From the NCBI RefSeq assembly GCF_016827675.1, contig NZ_JAERJA010000003.1:372001-436000 (forward strand): a stretch of DNA of 64,000 bases, in the 5' to 3' direction. Under the pieces are notes generated by a model. The model was given only the letters and a program-made list of their open reading frames with translations, ran no database searches and was not told where the DNA came from. Both the position numbers and the translations under genes were made by a program. Source of the stretch: Nocardioides limicola (lineage in GTDB: Bacteria; Actinomycetota; Actinomycetes; Propionibacteriales; Nocardioidaceae). Of this stretch, positions 8,968 through 18,031 are shown piece by piece (within the stretch, counting starts at the first letter, position 1; every line of letters starts with the position of its first letter).

Positions 8968-10821
8968 CTACTCCTCGAAGAACGACTTCAACTCGTCGGG
9001 CATCTCGGGCAACGACTGTTCCACGAGGTCGACTCCGGTCCCGGCCGCGTTCAGACTCACCACCAGGTTCTTCTTGCCCCACTCCGGATCGGGGCCCGGG
9101 AAGTCGTTGCGGGTGTGACCACCTCGCGACTCCTGCCGTGCGAGCGCCGCCTTGGCGATCGACTCACTGACCAGCAGCAGGTTGCGCAGGTCGACCGCGA
9201 GGTGCCAGCCCGGGTTGTACTGGCGGTGCCCCTCGACGCTCATCCGTCTGGCACGCTCCTTGAACCCCTCGATCCGCTCCAGCGCCTCCTCGAGTTCGGT
9301 GCCCTCGCGGATGATGCCGACCAGGTCGTTCATCGCCTGCTGCAGATCCTGCTGGATCGTGTACGGGTTCTCGCCGCCCTCGGTCTCGAACGGCGCCAGC
9401 GCGGCGCGCTGCGCAGCCTCGAGGTCCGCCTCCGCGATGACGACCGAGTCGCGCACCTCGGACGCGTACGCCGCGGCCGCGTCGCCGGCGCGCTTGCCGA
9501 AGACCACCAGATCCGACAGCGAGTTGCCGCCGAGCCGGTTGGACCCGTGCATACCCCCCGAGCATTCGCCGACGGCGTACAACCCCGGGATCGCGGAGAC
9601 CTCGGTCTCGGGGTCCACCTCGATGCCACCCATCGCGTAGTGGCAGGTGGGGCCGATCTCCATCGGCTCCTGAGTGATGTCGACCAGGGCCAGTTCCTTG
9701 AACTGGTGGTACATCGACGGCAGCAGCCGGCGGATGTCCTCAGGGGTACGCCGGGACGCGATGTCGAGGTAGACGCCACCGTGCGGCGACCCGCGGCCCG
9801 CCTTGACCTCGGCGTTGATCGCCCGGGCCACCTCGTCGCGTGGCAGCAGCTCCGGGGGCCTGCGGTTGTTCTTCTTGTCGTCGTACCAGCGGTCCGCCTC
9901 CTCGATGGTGTCGGCGGTCTCGGCCCGGAAGTACTCAGGGATGTGGTTGAACATGAACCGCTCACCCTCGGAGTTCTTCAGCACCCCGCCGTCCCCACGC
10001 ACCGACTCGGTGACCAGCAGCCCCTTCACCGACGGCGGCCACACCATGCCCGTCGGGTGGAACTGGACGCACTCCATGTTGATCAGGCTGGCCCCGGCCC
10101 GCAGCGCCAGGGCGTGACCGTCGCCGGTGTACTCCCACGAGTTGGAGGTGACCTTGTAGGCCTTGCCGAAGCCACCGGTGGCCAGCACCACGGCCGGCGC
10201 CTCGAAGACCACGAACCGGCCGCTCTCCCGCCAGTAGCCGACGGCGCCGCCGATCCGGCCCGGCTGGGCGCTGTCCTTGAGCAGGTCGGTGACGGTGAAC
10301 TCCATGAACACGTCGATGCCGAGCGCGACCAGGCGCTGCTGCAGGGTGCGGATCAACTCCAGGCCGGTGCGGTCACCGATGTGCGCCAGCCGGGCGTACC
10401 GGTGGCCCCCGAAGTCACGCTGACTGATCAGGCCGTCGGCGGTGCGGTCGAAGAGCGCCCCCCAGTCCTCCAACTCCATCACCCGGTCCGGCGCCTCCTG
10501 GGCGTGGATCTGGGCCATCCGCCAGTTGTTCAGCATCTTGCCGCCACGCATCGTGTCGCGGAAGTGCACCTGCCAGTTGTCCTCGGGGTAGACGTTGCCC
10601 ATCGCCGCGGCGGCGCCGCCCTCGGCCATCACCGTGTGCGCCTTGCCGAGCAGCGACTTGCAGACCACGGCCACCCTGGCGCCCGCCTCGTGGGCGGCGA
10701 TCGCCGCGCGCAGGCCGGAGCCGCCGGCGCCGATCACCACCACGTCGTACGCGTGTCGCTCCAGACCGCCCTCGGCCTCAGGGGACATCTCATTGCCCGT
10801 CATCGGGTGCCTGTCACTCAT
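8968..10821 (-). CDS. sdhA: Succinate dehydrogenase/fumarate reductase flavoprotein subunit, Sdh1 type
   Basis: A 617-residue flavoprotein. The Rossmann motif VVVIGAGGSGLRAAIAA is near residues 27-43. The histidine for covalent FAD linkage sits in KAHTVMAEGGAAAA. Dicarboxylate-site signatures include FHPTGMVWPP and HYAMGGIEVDPET. Its start codon directly abuts the stop of the membrane-anchor gene (stop 10822-10824, ATG 10819-10821), so translation is coupled. It oxidises succinate to fumarate at the inner face of the membrane. It is clearly divergent from the flavoprotein at 12544, which belongs to the b558 class. Confidence 0.94.
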   Translation of the reverse strand: MSDRHPMTGNEMSPEAEGGLERHAYDVVVIGAGGSGLRAAIAAHEAGARVAVVCKSLLGKAHTVMAEGGAAAAMGNVYPEDNWQVHFRDTMRGGKMLNNWRMAQIHAQEAPDRVMELEDWGALFDRTADGLISQRDFGGHRYARLAHIGDRTGLELIRTLQQRLVALGIDVFMEFTVTDLLKDSAQPGRIGGAVGYWRESGRFVVFEAPAVVLATGGFGKAYKVTSNSWEYTGDGHALALRAGASLINMECVQFHPTGMVWPPSVKGLLVTESVRGDGGVLKNSEGERFMFNHIPEYFRAETADTIEEADRWYDDKKNNRRPPELLPRDEVARAINAEVKAGRGSPHGGVYLDIASRRTPEDIRRLLPSMYHQFKELALVDITQEPMEIGPTCHYAMGGIEVDPETEVSAIPGLYAVGECSGGMHGSNRLGGNSLSDLVVFGKRAGDAAAAYASEVRDSVVIAEADLEAAQRAALAPFETEGGENPYTIQQDLQQAMNDLVGIIREGTELEEALERIEGFKERARRMSVEGHRQYNPGWHLAVDLRNLLLVSESIAKAALARQESRGGHTRNDFPGPDPEWGKKNLVVSLNAAGTGVDLVEQSLPEMPDELKSFFEE

Positions 10822-11619
10822 CTAGAAGAACCTCAGATCGCTGATCCGGCCGGTGGCCAACAGGTACACGTAAAGATCGGTGAGCGCGATCGAGAAGAGC
10901 GACACCCAGGCGTATCTCGCGTGCCGGGCGTTGAGCCGGGACACCCAGGTCCACAGGCGGTAGCGCACCGGATGCTTGGAGAAGTGCCGTAGTCGGCCAC
11001 CCACGGTGTGTCGACAGGAGTGACACGACAGCGTGTAGAGCCAGATGTAGACGGCGTTGATCACGAAGAGGATCGAGCCCAGCCCCATGTGCCCCCACGC
11101 GCCGTCGGCGTCGCGGAACGTGCGGATCGCGTCGATCGACAGCAGCACCGCGAACAGCATCGCGACGTACCAGAAGTAGCGGTGCACGTTCTGCAAGATC
11201 AACGGCAGCCGGGTCTCGCCCGAGTACCCCTTGTGCGGCTCGGCGACCCCGCAGGCCGGCGGCGACAGCCAGAACGCCCGGTAGTAGGCCTTCCGGTAGT
11301 AGTAGCAGGTCATCCGGAAGCCGAGCGGCCAGATCAGGATGATCAGCGCCGGCGACAGCCGCCACCAGTCGCCCACCGGCTGACCGAGATCGGAGGCCGA
11401 CTCCGGGCAGCTGGTCGCCAGGCATGGGGCGTAGAACGGTGAGAGGTAGGGCGTCGTGTAGTAGTTGGCGCCCTGGAAGGCCCGCCAGCTCGCGTACACG
11501 ATGAACGCGCTGAACACCACGAACGTGACCAGGGGCGGTAGCCACCATCGATCCCCGCGCAGCGTGGCGCGCTCGATCCTCGCCCTACTGGGCCCGGTGA
11601 CACCGGTGTCGGTCGCCAT
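10822..11619 (-). CDS. Succinate dehydrogenase Sdh1 membrane-anchor subunit
   Basis: A 265-residue polytopic protein with about five predicted transmembrane segments (near residues 25-46, 90-110, 145-165, 178-198 and 235-255), placed immediately upstream of the Sdh1-type flavoprotein and iron-sulfur genes. By size and position it corresponds to Rv0249c of Mycobacterium tuberculosis Sdh1, the single anchor that carries the quinone site. It does not look like an SdhC/SdhD pair. ATG at 11619 fits a soluble 24-residue lead before the first membrane segment. A 204-bp gap separates it from the divergent sdhCAB operon. Confidence 0.85.
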   Translation of the reverse strand: MATDTGVTGPSRARIERATLRGDRWWLPPLVTFVVFSAFIVYASWRAFQGANYYTTPYLSPFYAPCLATSCPESASDLGQPVGDWWRLSPALIILIWPLGFRMTCYYYRKAYYRAFWLSPPACGVAEPHKGYSGETRLPLILQNVHRYFWYVAMLFAVLLSIDAIRTFRDADGAWGHMGLGSILFVINAVYIWLYTLSCHSCRHTVGGRLRHFSKHPVRYRLWTWVSRLNARHARYAWVSLFSIALTDLYVYLLATGRISDLRFF

Positions 11620-11823
11620 CGATTGAACCTCCGTCGTCGGCCTTGGGTGAGTCTTGCGTCACATCTCCGAAAACGGAAGAGGCGCGCCGAGGACCGGGAC
11701 ATCAGTGAGCGGCACCCCTCAGCATCGCGACCGGGCGCCGATCCGGGCCTCGCAGATGACCGGTCGGTAACCGGGGATATGTCACACACCCGCTGCGCCC
11801 GCCGGGGCCGCGGTGGGGGTACG

Positions 11824-12531
11824 GTGACCCCCGTGGCAACCTCGACTCTGGTAAAGGGCGCCCGTTCGACTCGTTCGACGGTCGCGCTGAAACTCCTCAT
11901 GGCAGTGAGCGGCCTGATCTTCATCGGCTTCCTGCTCATCCACATGTACGGCAACCTCAAGGTCTTCGCCGGGCACGACGCGTTCAACGAGTACGCGCAC
12001 CACCTGCGGACCTTCGGCGAGCCGATGCTCCCCTACGGCGGCCTGCTGTGGATCATCCGGGTGACCCTGATCGCCGCGCTGGTGGCGCACGTGTCGTCGG
12101 CCGTGATGCTCACCATCCGGGCCGGCAAGGCGCGCACCACGAAGTACGCGGTGAAGAAGAACCTCGCCTCCTCACTCTCCTCGCGCACCATGCGCTGGGG
12201 CGGTCTGGCGCTGTTCATCTTCGTGATCTGGCACCTGATCCACTTCACCATCGGCAAGGTGAACCCGACCGGTGGAGCCACGAACGACCCGTACCAGCTT
12301 GTGGTCGACTCGTTCGGCCTCTGGTGGATGGTGCTGATCTATCTGGCCGCCCTGGTGGCCGTCGGACTGCATCTGCACCACGGGACGTGGAGTGCCATGC
12401 AGACCTTGGGCCTGACCGGCAGCCCCCGGGCGCGGTCCCGCGCCAAGGCGGCCGGCCTGGTGATCGCCGTACTGATCGCCGGGGGCTTCGCCCTGGTCCC
12501 GCTATCCGTCCTCTTCGGGATCGTCGCGTAA
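11824..12531 (+). CDS. sdhC: Succinate dehydrogenase cytochrome b558 subunit
   Basis: A 235-residue membrane protein of the b558 family, with about five membrane helices carrying the conserved histidines expected for two haems (HMYGNLKVF, HHLRTFGE, HVSSAV, WHLIHF, HLHHG). It anchors a second succinate dehydrogenase and passes electrons to menaquinone. Two GTG codons are possible, at 11824 and 11833. The first is preferred because a G-rich ribosome-binding stretch ends about 5 nt ahead of it. It heads an sdhCAB operon with the flavoprotein starting 12 bp downstream. The organisation matches that of Corynebacterium and Bacillus. Confidence 0.9.
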   Translation: MTPVATSTLVKGARSTRSTVALKLLMAVSGLIFIGFLLIHMYGNLKVFAGHDAFNEYAHHLRTFGEPMLPYGGLLWIIRVTLIAALVAHVSSAVMLTIRAGKARTTKYAVKKNLASSLSSRTMRWGGLALFIFVIWHLIHFTIGKVNPTGGATNDPYQLVVDSFGLWWMVLIYLAALVAVGLHLHHGTWSAMQTLGLTGSPRARSRAKAAGLVIAVLIAGGFALVPLSVLFGIVA

Positions 12532-12543
12532 GGAGCGAGTGAG

Positions 12544-14577
12544 ATGACCGATTCGAACTATGAGTTCTCCGCCGACATCGAGGGCCACGCCGACTCCCCC
12601 GCCGCGTTCAGCGACGACGCAGCCGGCTACTACACGCTCGGCGAGCCGCTGGCCGACACCAAGGCACCCAACGACCTCCCGATCAGTGAGCGTTGGAGCA
12701 CCCGCAAGTTCGAGGCACGCCTGGTCAACCCGGCCAACCGGCGCAAGCTCTCGATCATCGTCGTCGGCACCGGCCTGGCCGGCGCCTCCGCCGCCGCCAC
12801 CCTCGGTGAGGCCGGCTATGTGGTGAAGTCCTTCTGCTACCAGGACTCCCCGCGTCGGGCGCACTCGATCGCGGCTCAGGGCGGCATCAACGCGGCCAAG
12901 AACTACAAGGAGGACGGCGACTCGGTCCACCGTCTCTTCTACGACACCGTCAAGGGTGGCGACTACCGGTCCCGGGAGTCGAACGTCTACCGCCTGGCCG
13001 AGGTGAGCACCAACATCATCGACCAGTGCGTCGCCCAGGGTGTCCCCTTCGCCCGCGAGTACGGCGGCCTGCTGGACAACCGGTCCTTCGGTGGCGTGCA
13101 GGTCTCCCGCACGTTCTACGCCCGCGGCCAAACCGGCCAGCAGCTGCTGATCGGTGCCTACCAGGCGCTGGAACGGCAGGTGGCCGCCGGGACGGTCACG
13201 ACGTACACCCGGCACGAGATGCTCGAGGTCATCGTCGTGGACGGCAAGGCCCGCGGCATCATCGCTCGGGACATGGTCACCGGTGAGATCGAGACCCACC
13301 TGGCCGACGTGGTGGTGCTGGCCTCCGGCGGCTACGGCAACGTCTTCTACCTGTCCACGAACGCCATGGGCTGCAACGTGACCGCCGCCTGGCGGGCGCA
13401 CCGCAAGGGTGCCTACATGGCCAACCCCTGCTACACGCAGATCCACCCCACCTGCATCCCGGTCTCGGGGTCGCACCAGTCCAAGCTCACCCTGATGAGC
13501 GAGTCGCTGCGCAACGACGGCCGGATCTGGGTGCCCAAGGACAAGGCCGACTGCGCCAAGGACCCCCGCGACATCCCCGAGGAGGACCGCGACTACTACC
13601 TGGAGCGGATCTACCCCTCCTTCGGCAACCTGGTGCCCCGGGACATCGCCTCCCGGGCCGCGAAGTACCAGTGCGACGACGGCCGCGGCGTGGGCCCGGA
13701 GGTGGACGGCGTACGACGTGGTGTTTACCTGGACTTCGCCGACGCGATCAAGCGGCTCGGTCGGGACGCGGTCGAGTCCAAGTACGGCAACCTGTTCGAC
13801 ATGTACGCCCGGATCACCGGCGAGGACCCCTATGAGGTCCCGATGCGTATCTACCCGGCCGTGCACTACGTGATGGGCGGCCTGTGGGTCGACTATGACC
13901 TGCAGTCGACGATCCCCGGCCTGTTCGTGACCGGCGAGGCGAACTTCTCCGATCACGGCGCCAACCGTCTCGGCGCCTCGGCGTTGATGCAGGGGCTGGC
14001 GGACGGCTACTTCGTGCTGCCGCACACCATCCGCGACTACCTGGCCGACGGGCCGTTCGAGCCGATCAGCGAGGACCACCCGGCCGTGGTGGAGGCCCAG
14101 CAGAACGTCCAGGACCGGATCAACCACTTCCTCACCGTGGACGGCACCCGCAGCGTCGACTCCTACCACCGCGAGCTCGGCAACATCATGTGGGAGTACT
14201 GCGGGATGGAGCGGACCGAGACGGGGCTGAAGAAGGCCATCGAACTGATCCGCACCCTCAAGGACGACTTCTACCGCAACGTCAAGGTGCTCGGCACCGC
14301 CGACTCGTTGAACCAGTCCCTGGAGAAGGCCGGCCGGGTGGCCGACTTCTTCGAGCTCGGCGAGCTGATGTGCATCGACGCCCTGAACCGGCGGGAGTCC
14401 TGCGGCGGCCACTTCCGTGGCGAGTCCCAGACCGAGGACGGCGAGGCGCTGCGCCACGACGACCAGTTCGCCTACGTGGCGGCCTGGGAGTGGGGCGGCG
14501 AGGACGGGCAGCCGGTGCTGCACAAGGAAGACCTGACGTACACGGCCATCGAGATGAAGCAGCGGAGCTACAAGTGA
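12544..14577 (+). CDS. sdhA: Succinate dehydrogenase flavoprotein subunit, b558-type complex
   Basis: A 677-residue flavoprotein. After a leader of about 70 residues comes the FAD-binding motif ([20 protein letters not shown]). The FAD-linked histidine lies in [17 protein letters not shown]. Catalytic-site signatures include [18 protein letters not shown] and [19 protein letters not shown] clear AAGGAG lies 8 nt before the ATG. It is the middle gene of sdhCAB, and its stop overlaps the GTG of sdhB. Length and motifs match the Bacillus/Corynebacterium class rather than the 617-residue protein encoded at 8968-10821. Confidence 0.95.
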   Translation: MTDSNYEFSADIEGHADSPAAFSDDAAGYYTLGEPLADTKAPNDLPISERWSTRKFEARLVNPANRRKLSIIVVGTGLAGASAAATLGEAGYVVKSFCYQDSPRRAHSIAAQGGINAAKNYKEDGDSVHRLFYDTVKGGDYRSRESNVYRLAEVSTNIIDQCVAQGVPFAREYGGLLDNRSFGGVQVSRTFYARGQTGQQLLIGAYQALERQVAAGTVTTYTRHEMLEVIVVDGKARGIIARDMVTGEIETHLADVVVLASGGYGNVFYLSTNAMGCNVTAAWRAHRKGAYMANPCYTQIHPTCIPVSGSHQSKLTLMSESLRNDGRIWVPKDKADCAKDPRDIPEEDRDYYLERIYPSFGNLVPRDIASRAAKYQCDDGRGVGPEVDGVRRGVYLDFADAIKRLGRDAVESKYGNLFDMYARITGEDPYEVPMRIYPAVHYVMGGLWVDYDLQSTIPGLFVTGEANFSDHGANRLGASALMQGLADGYFVLPHTIRDYLADGPFEPISEDHPAVVEAQQNVQDRINHFLTVDGTRSVDSYHRELGNIMWEYCGMERTETGLKKAIELIRTLKDDFYRNVKVLGTADSLNQSLEKAGRVADFFELGELMCIDALNRRESCGGHFRGESQTEDGEALRHDDQFAYVAAWEWGGEDGQPVLHKEDLTYTAIEMKQRSYK

Positions 14578-15353
14578 GCGCGTCGACGACCGAGGAAGCG
14601 AAGACCGGGATGAAGCTGACCCTGAAGATCTGGCGACAGCCGGATGCGACCTCGTCGGGCAAGCTGCACACCTACCAGTTGGCGGACGTCTCTCCGGACA
14701 TGTCCTTCCTGGAGATGCTCGACGTCCTCAACGAGGAGCTGAACGCCAAGGGCGAGGACCCGGTCGCGTTCGACTCCGACTGCCGTGAGGGCATCTGCGG
14801 CATGTGTGGCCTGATGATCAACGGCGAGGCGCACGGCCCCGAGGTGACCACCACCTGCCAACTGCACATGCGCTCCTTCTCCGACGGCGACGTGATCACC
14901 ATCGAGCCGTGGCGCTCCGACGCCTTCCCGGTGATGAAGGACCTGTGCGTGGACCGTCAGGCCTTCGACCGGATCATCCAGTCGGGCGGCTACATCTCGG
15001 TGAACACCGGCTCCGCGCCCGAGGCGCACTCGGTGCAGGTCCCCAAGGACGCCGCCGACCGTGCCTTCGACGTGGCCACCTGCATCGGCTGCGGCGCCTG
15101 CGTGGCGGCCTGCCCGAACGGGTCGGCCTCGCTCTTCATCGGCGCCAAGATCACCCACCTGGGCGAGCTGCCGCAGGGCCAGGCCGAACGCGACTCCCGG
15201 GTGGTGGACATGCTCGGCCAGCACGACGCCGAGGGCTTCGGAGGCTGCACCAACATCGGTGAGTGCGCCGCCGCCTGCCCCAAGGAGATCCCGCTCGATG
15301 TGATCAGCCAGTTGAACAAGGACCTGCGCACGGCGATGCTGCACGGCCGCTGA
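14574..15353 (+). CDS. sdhB: Succinate dehydrogenase iron-sulfur subunit, b558-type complex
   Basis: About 259 residues. The three cluster motifs are in order: [2Fe-2S] [13 protein letters not shown] with a later Cys, [4Fe-4S] [12 protein letters not shown], and [3Fe-4S]-type [16 protein letters not shown]. The GTG at 14574 overlaps the sdhA stop (GTGA) and has GCGGAG about 7 nt upstream; an ATG at 14610 is a less well-supported alternative. It completes the second succinate dehydrogenase. The 3' end is followed within 8 bp by a nested palindromic element that may terminate the operon. Confidence 0.94.
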   Translation: MSASTTEEAKTGMKLTLKIWRQPDATSSGKLHTYQLADVSPDMSFLEMLDVLNEELNAKGEDPVAFDSDCREGICGMCGLMINGEAHGPEVTTTCQLHMRSFSDGDVITIEPWRSDAFPVMKDLCVDRQAFDRIIQSGGYISVNTGSAPEAHSVQVPKDAADRAFDVATCIGCGACVAACPNGSASLFIGAKITHLGELPQGQAERDSRVVDMLGQHDAEGFGGCTNIGECAAACPKEIPLDVISQLNKDLRTAMLHGR

Positions 15354-15360
15354 GCCCTGG

Positions 15361-15453
15361 GGCGGAACAGCCTGATATCAGGGACTGCTGATTGTTGTCA
15401 GGGGTTGCAACCCCTGACAACAGTCCGAACACCCTGACATCAGGGTGTTCCGC
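15361..15453. repeat. Nested palindromic repeat, copy 1 of 3
   Basis: About 93 bp built from a central perfect palindrome (half arm GTTGTCAGGGGTTG) and a right-hand palindrome of the type AACACCCTGACATCAGGG. The left arm is a degenerate version of the right. The same architecture recurs at 16555-16641 and 25365-25454. It sits between the convergent 3' ends of sdhB and the gene at 15491, so it may act as a bidirectional terminator or a mobile REP-like element. Confidence 0.85.
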
Positions 15454-15490
15454 CGGGCCGGCGAGGCAGGCGCGGGGCCAGGTCGGGCTT

Positions 15491-16480
15491 CTAGTCCCGG
15501 GGTCCAAGCGCCAGTGCACGGCGCAGGCGCTCGATGGTACGAACGGGTGACTCCAGGTCGCTCCAGGTGATCCGGATGCATCGCCAACCGGTCAGTTCGA
15601 CGATTCGCTCTTCGCGCCGCTTCTCACGGATCACGGCATCGGCAGCCGTCTCCCCCGGAGCGACGTACGTCGTGTACTTGACCTTGCCGTCCACCTCGAG
15701 GAACACCCCGTGGTCCGGCCAGGCGAAATCCACCCGCCCCACCAATCGCCCGTCCTGATCCCTGACCTCGAACTGGGGAATCGGGATCGGCAGACCAGCA
15801 CGCCAGAAGAGGTAGATGGCGCGACTCTCCGCAAGCGACTCGCATCTCGCGTCGGCCATCGCCAGGACATGCTCTGTCGTCAACGTGGCCGGCCAGTGCG
15901 CCATGGCGGTCAGTCGCTCGCCTCCCGCGCTGATCATCGTCTCCCCGCGCTGGTAGCGAGCACGCAACTCGTCGAGCGTCGTCAGCCCCTCGTGCAAGAG
16001 GTGGTTCACCACGCCGAGCGCGGACTCGGGGTCCATCACCGTGGTCACGTCCAGACAGGTTCGTGTGGGTGAGGTGATCCGACGACCCTCGATCTCAACG
16101 ATGTCCTCGGCGAGCAGCAGTCCGCGATGCTGCACCACGCCGCCCTCGCGCCGGCCGCCTCGCTCGTCGAGTCGCGTGGCATGCACCTGGGTGAGGTCCG
16201 CGCGCAGCAACGGGGCGCCGTACTCGTTGGCTGCCGACACATGCGAGAGCACCAACTCCGACTTGGCCTGTTGATAGACGGCGTGACACACGGTCGCATA
16301 CTGCGCATGTCCTCCGAGCTCCCTCCAGGAGGCCGCGTCGACGTAGGCTCCTCTGCGGACCCGATGGAGTACGCCGCTGCGGAGCAGGCCGCGGATCGCC
16401 TTGTCGTCGAGGCCCGTCGCCACCAGATCACGCCGTAGCTGGACGTCGATTGCTCGAGAGTGGGTGGATGTCGAAACCAT
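15491..16480 (-). CDS. AbiEi-like N-terminal domain plus DUF559/Vsr-fold nuclease-like domain
   Basis: A 329-residue protein. The N-terminal ~90 residues look like the winged-helix domain of AbiEi-type antitoxins (SGVLHRVRRGAYVDAASW). The C-terminal ~110 residues look like a DUF559/Vsr-type endonuclease fold (GRVDFAWPDHGVFLEVDGKV, then EKRREERIVELTGWRCIRI), with the acidic and lysine residues of that fold present. ATG 16480 is preferred to the GTG 48 nt upstream because AGGGTG precedes it at a usable distance. This type of protein is common in actinobacteria with no proven function. No toxin partner is adjacent, so a toxin-antitoxin role is unsupported. Both ends abut palindromic repeats. Confidence 0.75.
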   Translation of the reverse strand: MVSTSTHSRAIDVQLRRDLVATGLDDKAIRGLLRSGVLHRVRRGAYVDAASWRELGGHAQYATVCHAVYQQAKSELVLSHVSAANEYGAPLLRADLTQVHATRLDERGGRREGGVVQHRGLLLAEDIVEIEGRRITSPTRTCLDVTTVMDPESALGVVNHLLHEGLTTLDELRARYQRGETMISAGGERLTAMAHWPATLTTEHVLAMADARCESLAESRAIYLFWRAGLPIPIPQFEVRDQDGRLVGRVDFAWPDHGVFLEVDGKVKYTTYVAPGETAADAVIREKRREERIVELTGWRCIRITWSDLESPVRTIERLRRALALGPRD

Positions 16481-16554
16481 GCCATTCACCCTGCCCGAGA
16501 TCCGTCCCGCCTGACGCCCGTCATCCACAGGCTGCCAACCACCGCACCGACGTA

Positions 16555-16641
16555 CACCCTGATGTCAGGGACTGCTGACTGTTGTCAGGGGTTGCAACCC
16601 CTGACAACAGTCCGAACACCCTGACATCAGGGTGTTCCGCC
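16555..16641. repeat. Nested palindromic repeat, copy 2 of 3
   Basis: The best-preserved copy. A perfect 36-bp palindrome (half arm GACTGTTGTCAGGGGTTG) is flanked by outer arms CCCTGATGTCAGGG and CCCTGACATCAGGG, which are exact reverse complements, so the whole element can fold as one long hairpin. It lies downstream of the AraC gene and upstream of the AbiEi/DUF559 gene, both on the minus strand. Confidence 0.88.
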
Positions 16642-16673
16642 AGGACCATGAGCCACCTCGCCACCGGCCGCGC

Positions 16674-17456
16674 TCAGTGCTGGCGCCGGTACTCACTCGG
16701 GGAGAGCCCGAGGACCGCACGGAAGTCCCGGGTCAGGTGGGCGTGGTCGGAGTAGCCCAGCTCCACCGCCACCTCGGCCAGGGACAACTCCGGCTCGTCC
16801 CGCAACCGTTCAGCAGCCTCCTGGAGCCGGCGCCGCCGGATCATCGCGGTCGGCGACAGGCCGACGTACCGGGTGGCGAGGCGCTGCAGCGTGCGCGGCG
16901 CGACGTGCAGCGCCGCGGCCGCATCCCCCAAGGTGCACACCGACGAGTCGCTGGTGAGCAACTCCACCGCCGCATTGGCCAGCAGCCCCTCCCCCTCCGC
17001 GGCCGGCACATGCTCGCTCACCCACTCCGCGAACCTCGCCACCGCCTCGGCCCGCCGCAGCTCCGGCACGGCACCTGAGTTCATCTCAGTGGCCACCACC
17101 TCGTGCAGGGCCGGCAGGTCCATGCGCAGATAGTCGTCCCGCAGCCTGGCCGGGTCTTCGGTGAAGGCCGGTACGGCGGCCGGGCGCAGCAACGCGCCGA
17201 CGGCCCACCCTCGCCCACTCAGGTTCCGGAACGAACTGGTGGTGGTCGGCCCGGCCAGGCCGACCACGTCGGCCTCGACGACCAGGTTGCTGGCCGGGAA
17301 CGAGATCACCTGCTGCCGGGCGATCTCGCCGGGCGGCAGGTCCCACTCGGGGATCCAGAACCACACCACCAGGTCGGCCACTGAATCCGGGGGACGGATC
17401 CGGTGGAAGGTCGGCAGTCTGCCCGGGAAGACGATGCCCCGATCGCTCGCGTCCAC
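16674..17456 (-). CDS. AraC-family transcriptional regulator
   Basis: A 260-residue regulator with an N-terminal ligand-type domain and a C-terminal double helix-turn-helix of the AraC type at about 165-258 (LGDAAAALHVAPRTLQRLAT then SLAEVAVELGYSDHAHLTRD). It diverges from a VOC-domain gene with a 62-bp gap, an arrangement in which the regulator often controls the neighbour. The start is GTG at 17456. A TAGGCT -10-like hexamer (17463-17468, minus strand) ends 6 nt before it, with no ribosome-binding site, so the mRNA is probably leaderless. The inducer is unknown. Confidence 0.88.
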   Translation of the reverse strand: MDASDRGIVFPGRLPTFHRIRPPDSVADLVVWFWIPEWDLPPGEIARQQVISFPASNLVVEADVVGLAGPTTTSSFRNLSGRGWAVGALLRPAAVPAFTEDPARLRDDYLRMDLPALHEVVATEMNSGAVPELRRAEAVARFAEWVSEHVPAAEGEGLLANAAVELLTSDSSVCTLGDAAAALHVAPRTLQRLATRYVGLSPTAMIRRRRLQEAAERLRDEPELSLAEVAVELGYSDHAHLTRDFRAVLGLSPSEYRRQH

Positions 17457-17462
17457 GCCCTC

Positions 17463-17511
17463 AGCCTAGGCGCGGATCTTCAAGCCACCGACCGACCGAG
17501 CGCATTAGCGT
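17463..17511. promoter_or_regulatory. Divergent promoters of the AraC and VOC genes
   Basis: Two -10-like hexamers point outwards: TAGGCT on the minus strand (17463-17468), 6 nt from the AraC GTG, and TAGCGT on the plus strand (17506-17511), 7 nt from the VOC ATG. Neither gene has a Shine-Dalgarno sequence. Both spacings suit leaderless transcription. Confidence 0.5.
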
Positions 17512-17518
17512 CGCAGGC

Positions 17519-18028
17519 ATGACTGCAGACGTTGCCGCCGCCGCGGCCCATGGGGAGTTCACCGATCACGGCACGCCACACGGTTCGACCAGCATCACGC
17601 CGTTCCTGTGCCTGCCGGACGTCCGGGCTGCACTGTCGTTCTACGAGCACGCCTTCGACGCCGAGGTCCTGGACGTCACCGAGGTGGGCGGGTCGGTCGT
17701 CCACGCCGTGCTGGACTTCGGCAACGGCCAGCTCCAGCTCGGCGAGCCGTCTCCGGCGTACCGGCTCATCGAGGCCCCAGGGGGCGAGGACGACTACTAC
17801 TCCCTCAGCCTGTACTGCGCCGACGTCGACGCCACCGTGACGCGGGCGGAGCTGGCCGGCGCGACCATCCGGATGCCGGTCACCACCTTCGTCTCCGGAG
17901 ATCGCTACGGCAGCATCCGGGACCCGTTCGGGGTCCGCTGGTCGGTGATGACGCGGGTCGAGGACCTCTCCCCCGCCGAGAGCGCTCGGCGGGTCGCCGC
18001 CTGGGCAGCCAGCCAGGTGAGCGACTGA
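17519..18028 (+). CDS. VOC (glyoxalase/PhnB-like) domain protein
   Basis: A 169-residue single-domain VOC protein. The core after a short lead (FLCLPDVRAALSFYEHAF, then LDFGNGQLQLGEP and DPFGVRWSVMTRV) matches PhnB/YdeM-type vicinal-oxygen-chelate proteins rather than a lyase with a defined substrate. It diverges from the AraC regulator at 16674-17456, which likely controls it. The stop is only 3 nt from the stop of the convergent YihY gene. The enzymatic reaction cannot be assigned. Confidence 0.85.
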   Translation: MTADVAAAAAHGEFTDHGTPHGSTSITPFLCLPDVRAALSFYEHAFDAEVLDVTEVGGSVVHAVLDFGNGQLQLGEPSPAYRLIEAPGGEDDYYSLSLYCADVDATVTRAELAGATIRMPVTTFVSGDRYGSIRDPFGVRWSVMTRVEDLSPAESARRVAAWAASQVSD

Positions 18029-18031
18029 GGC

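Noticed and set aside
15361..16641. CRISPR or insertion-sequence ends
   Set aside because: The repeats are palindromic, only three in number, not regularly spaced, and no cas gene or transposase lies between them.
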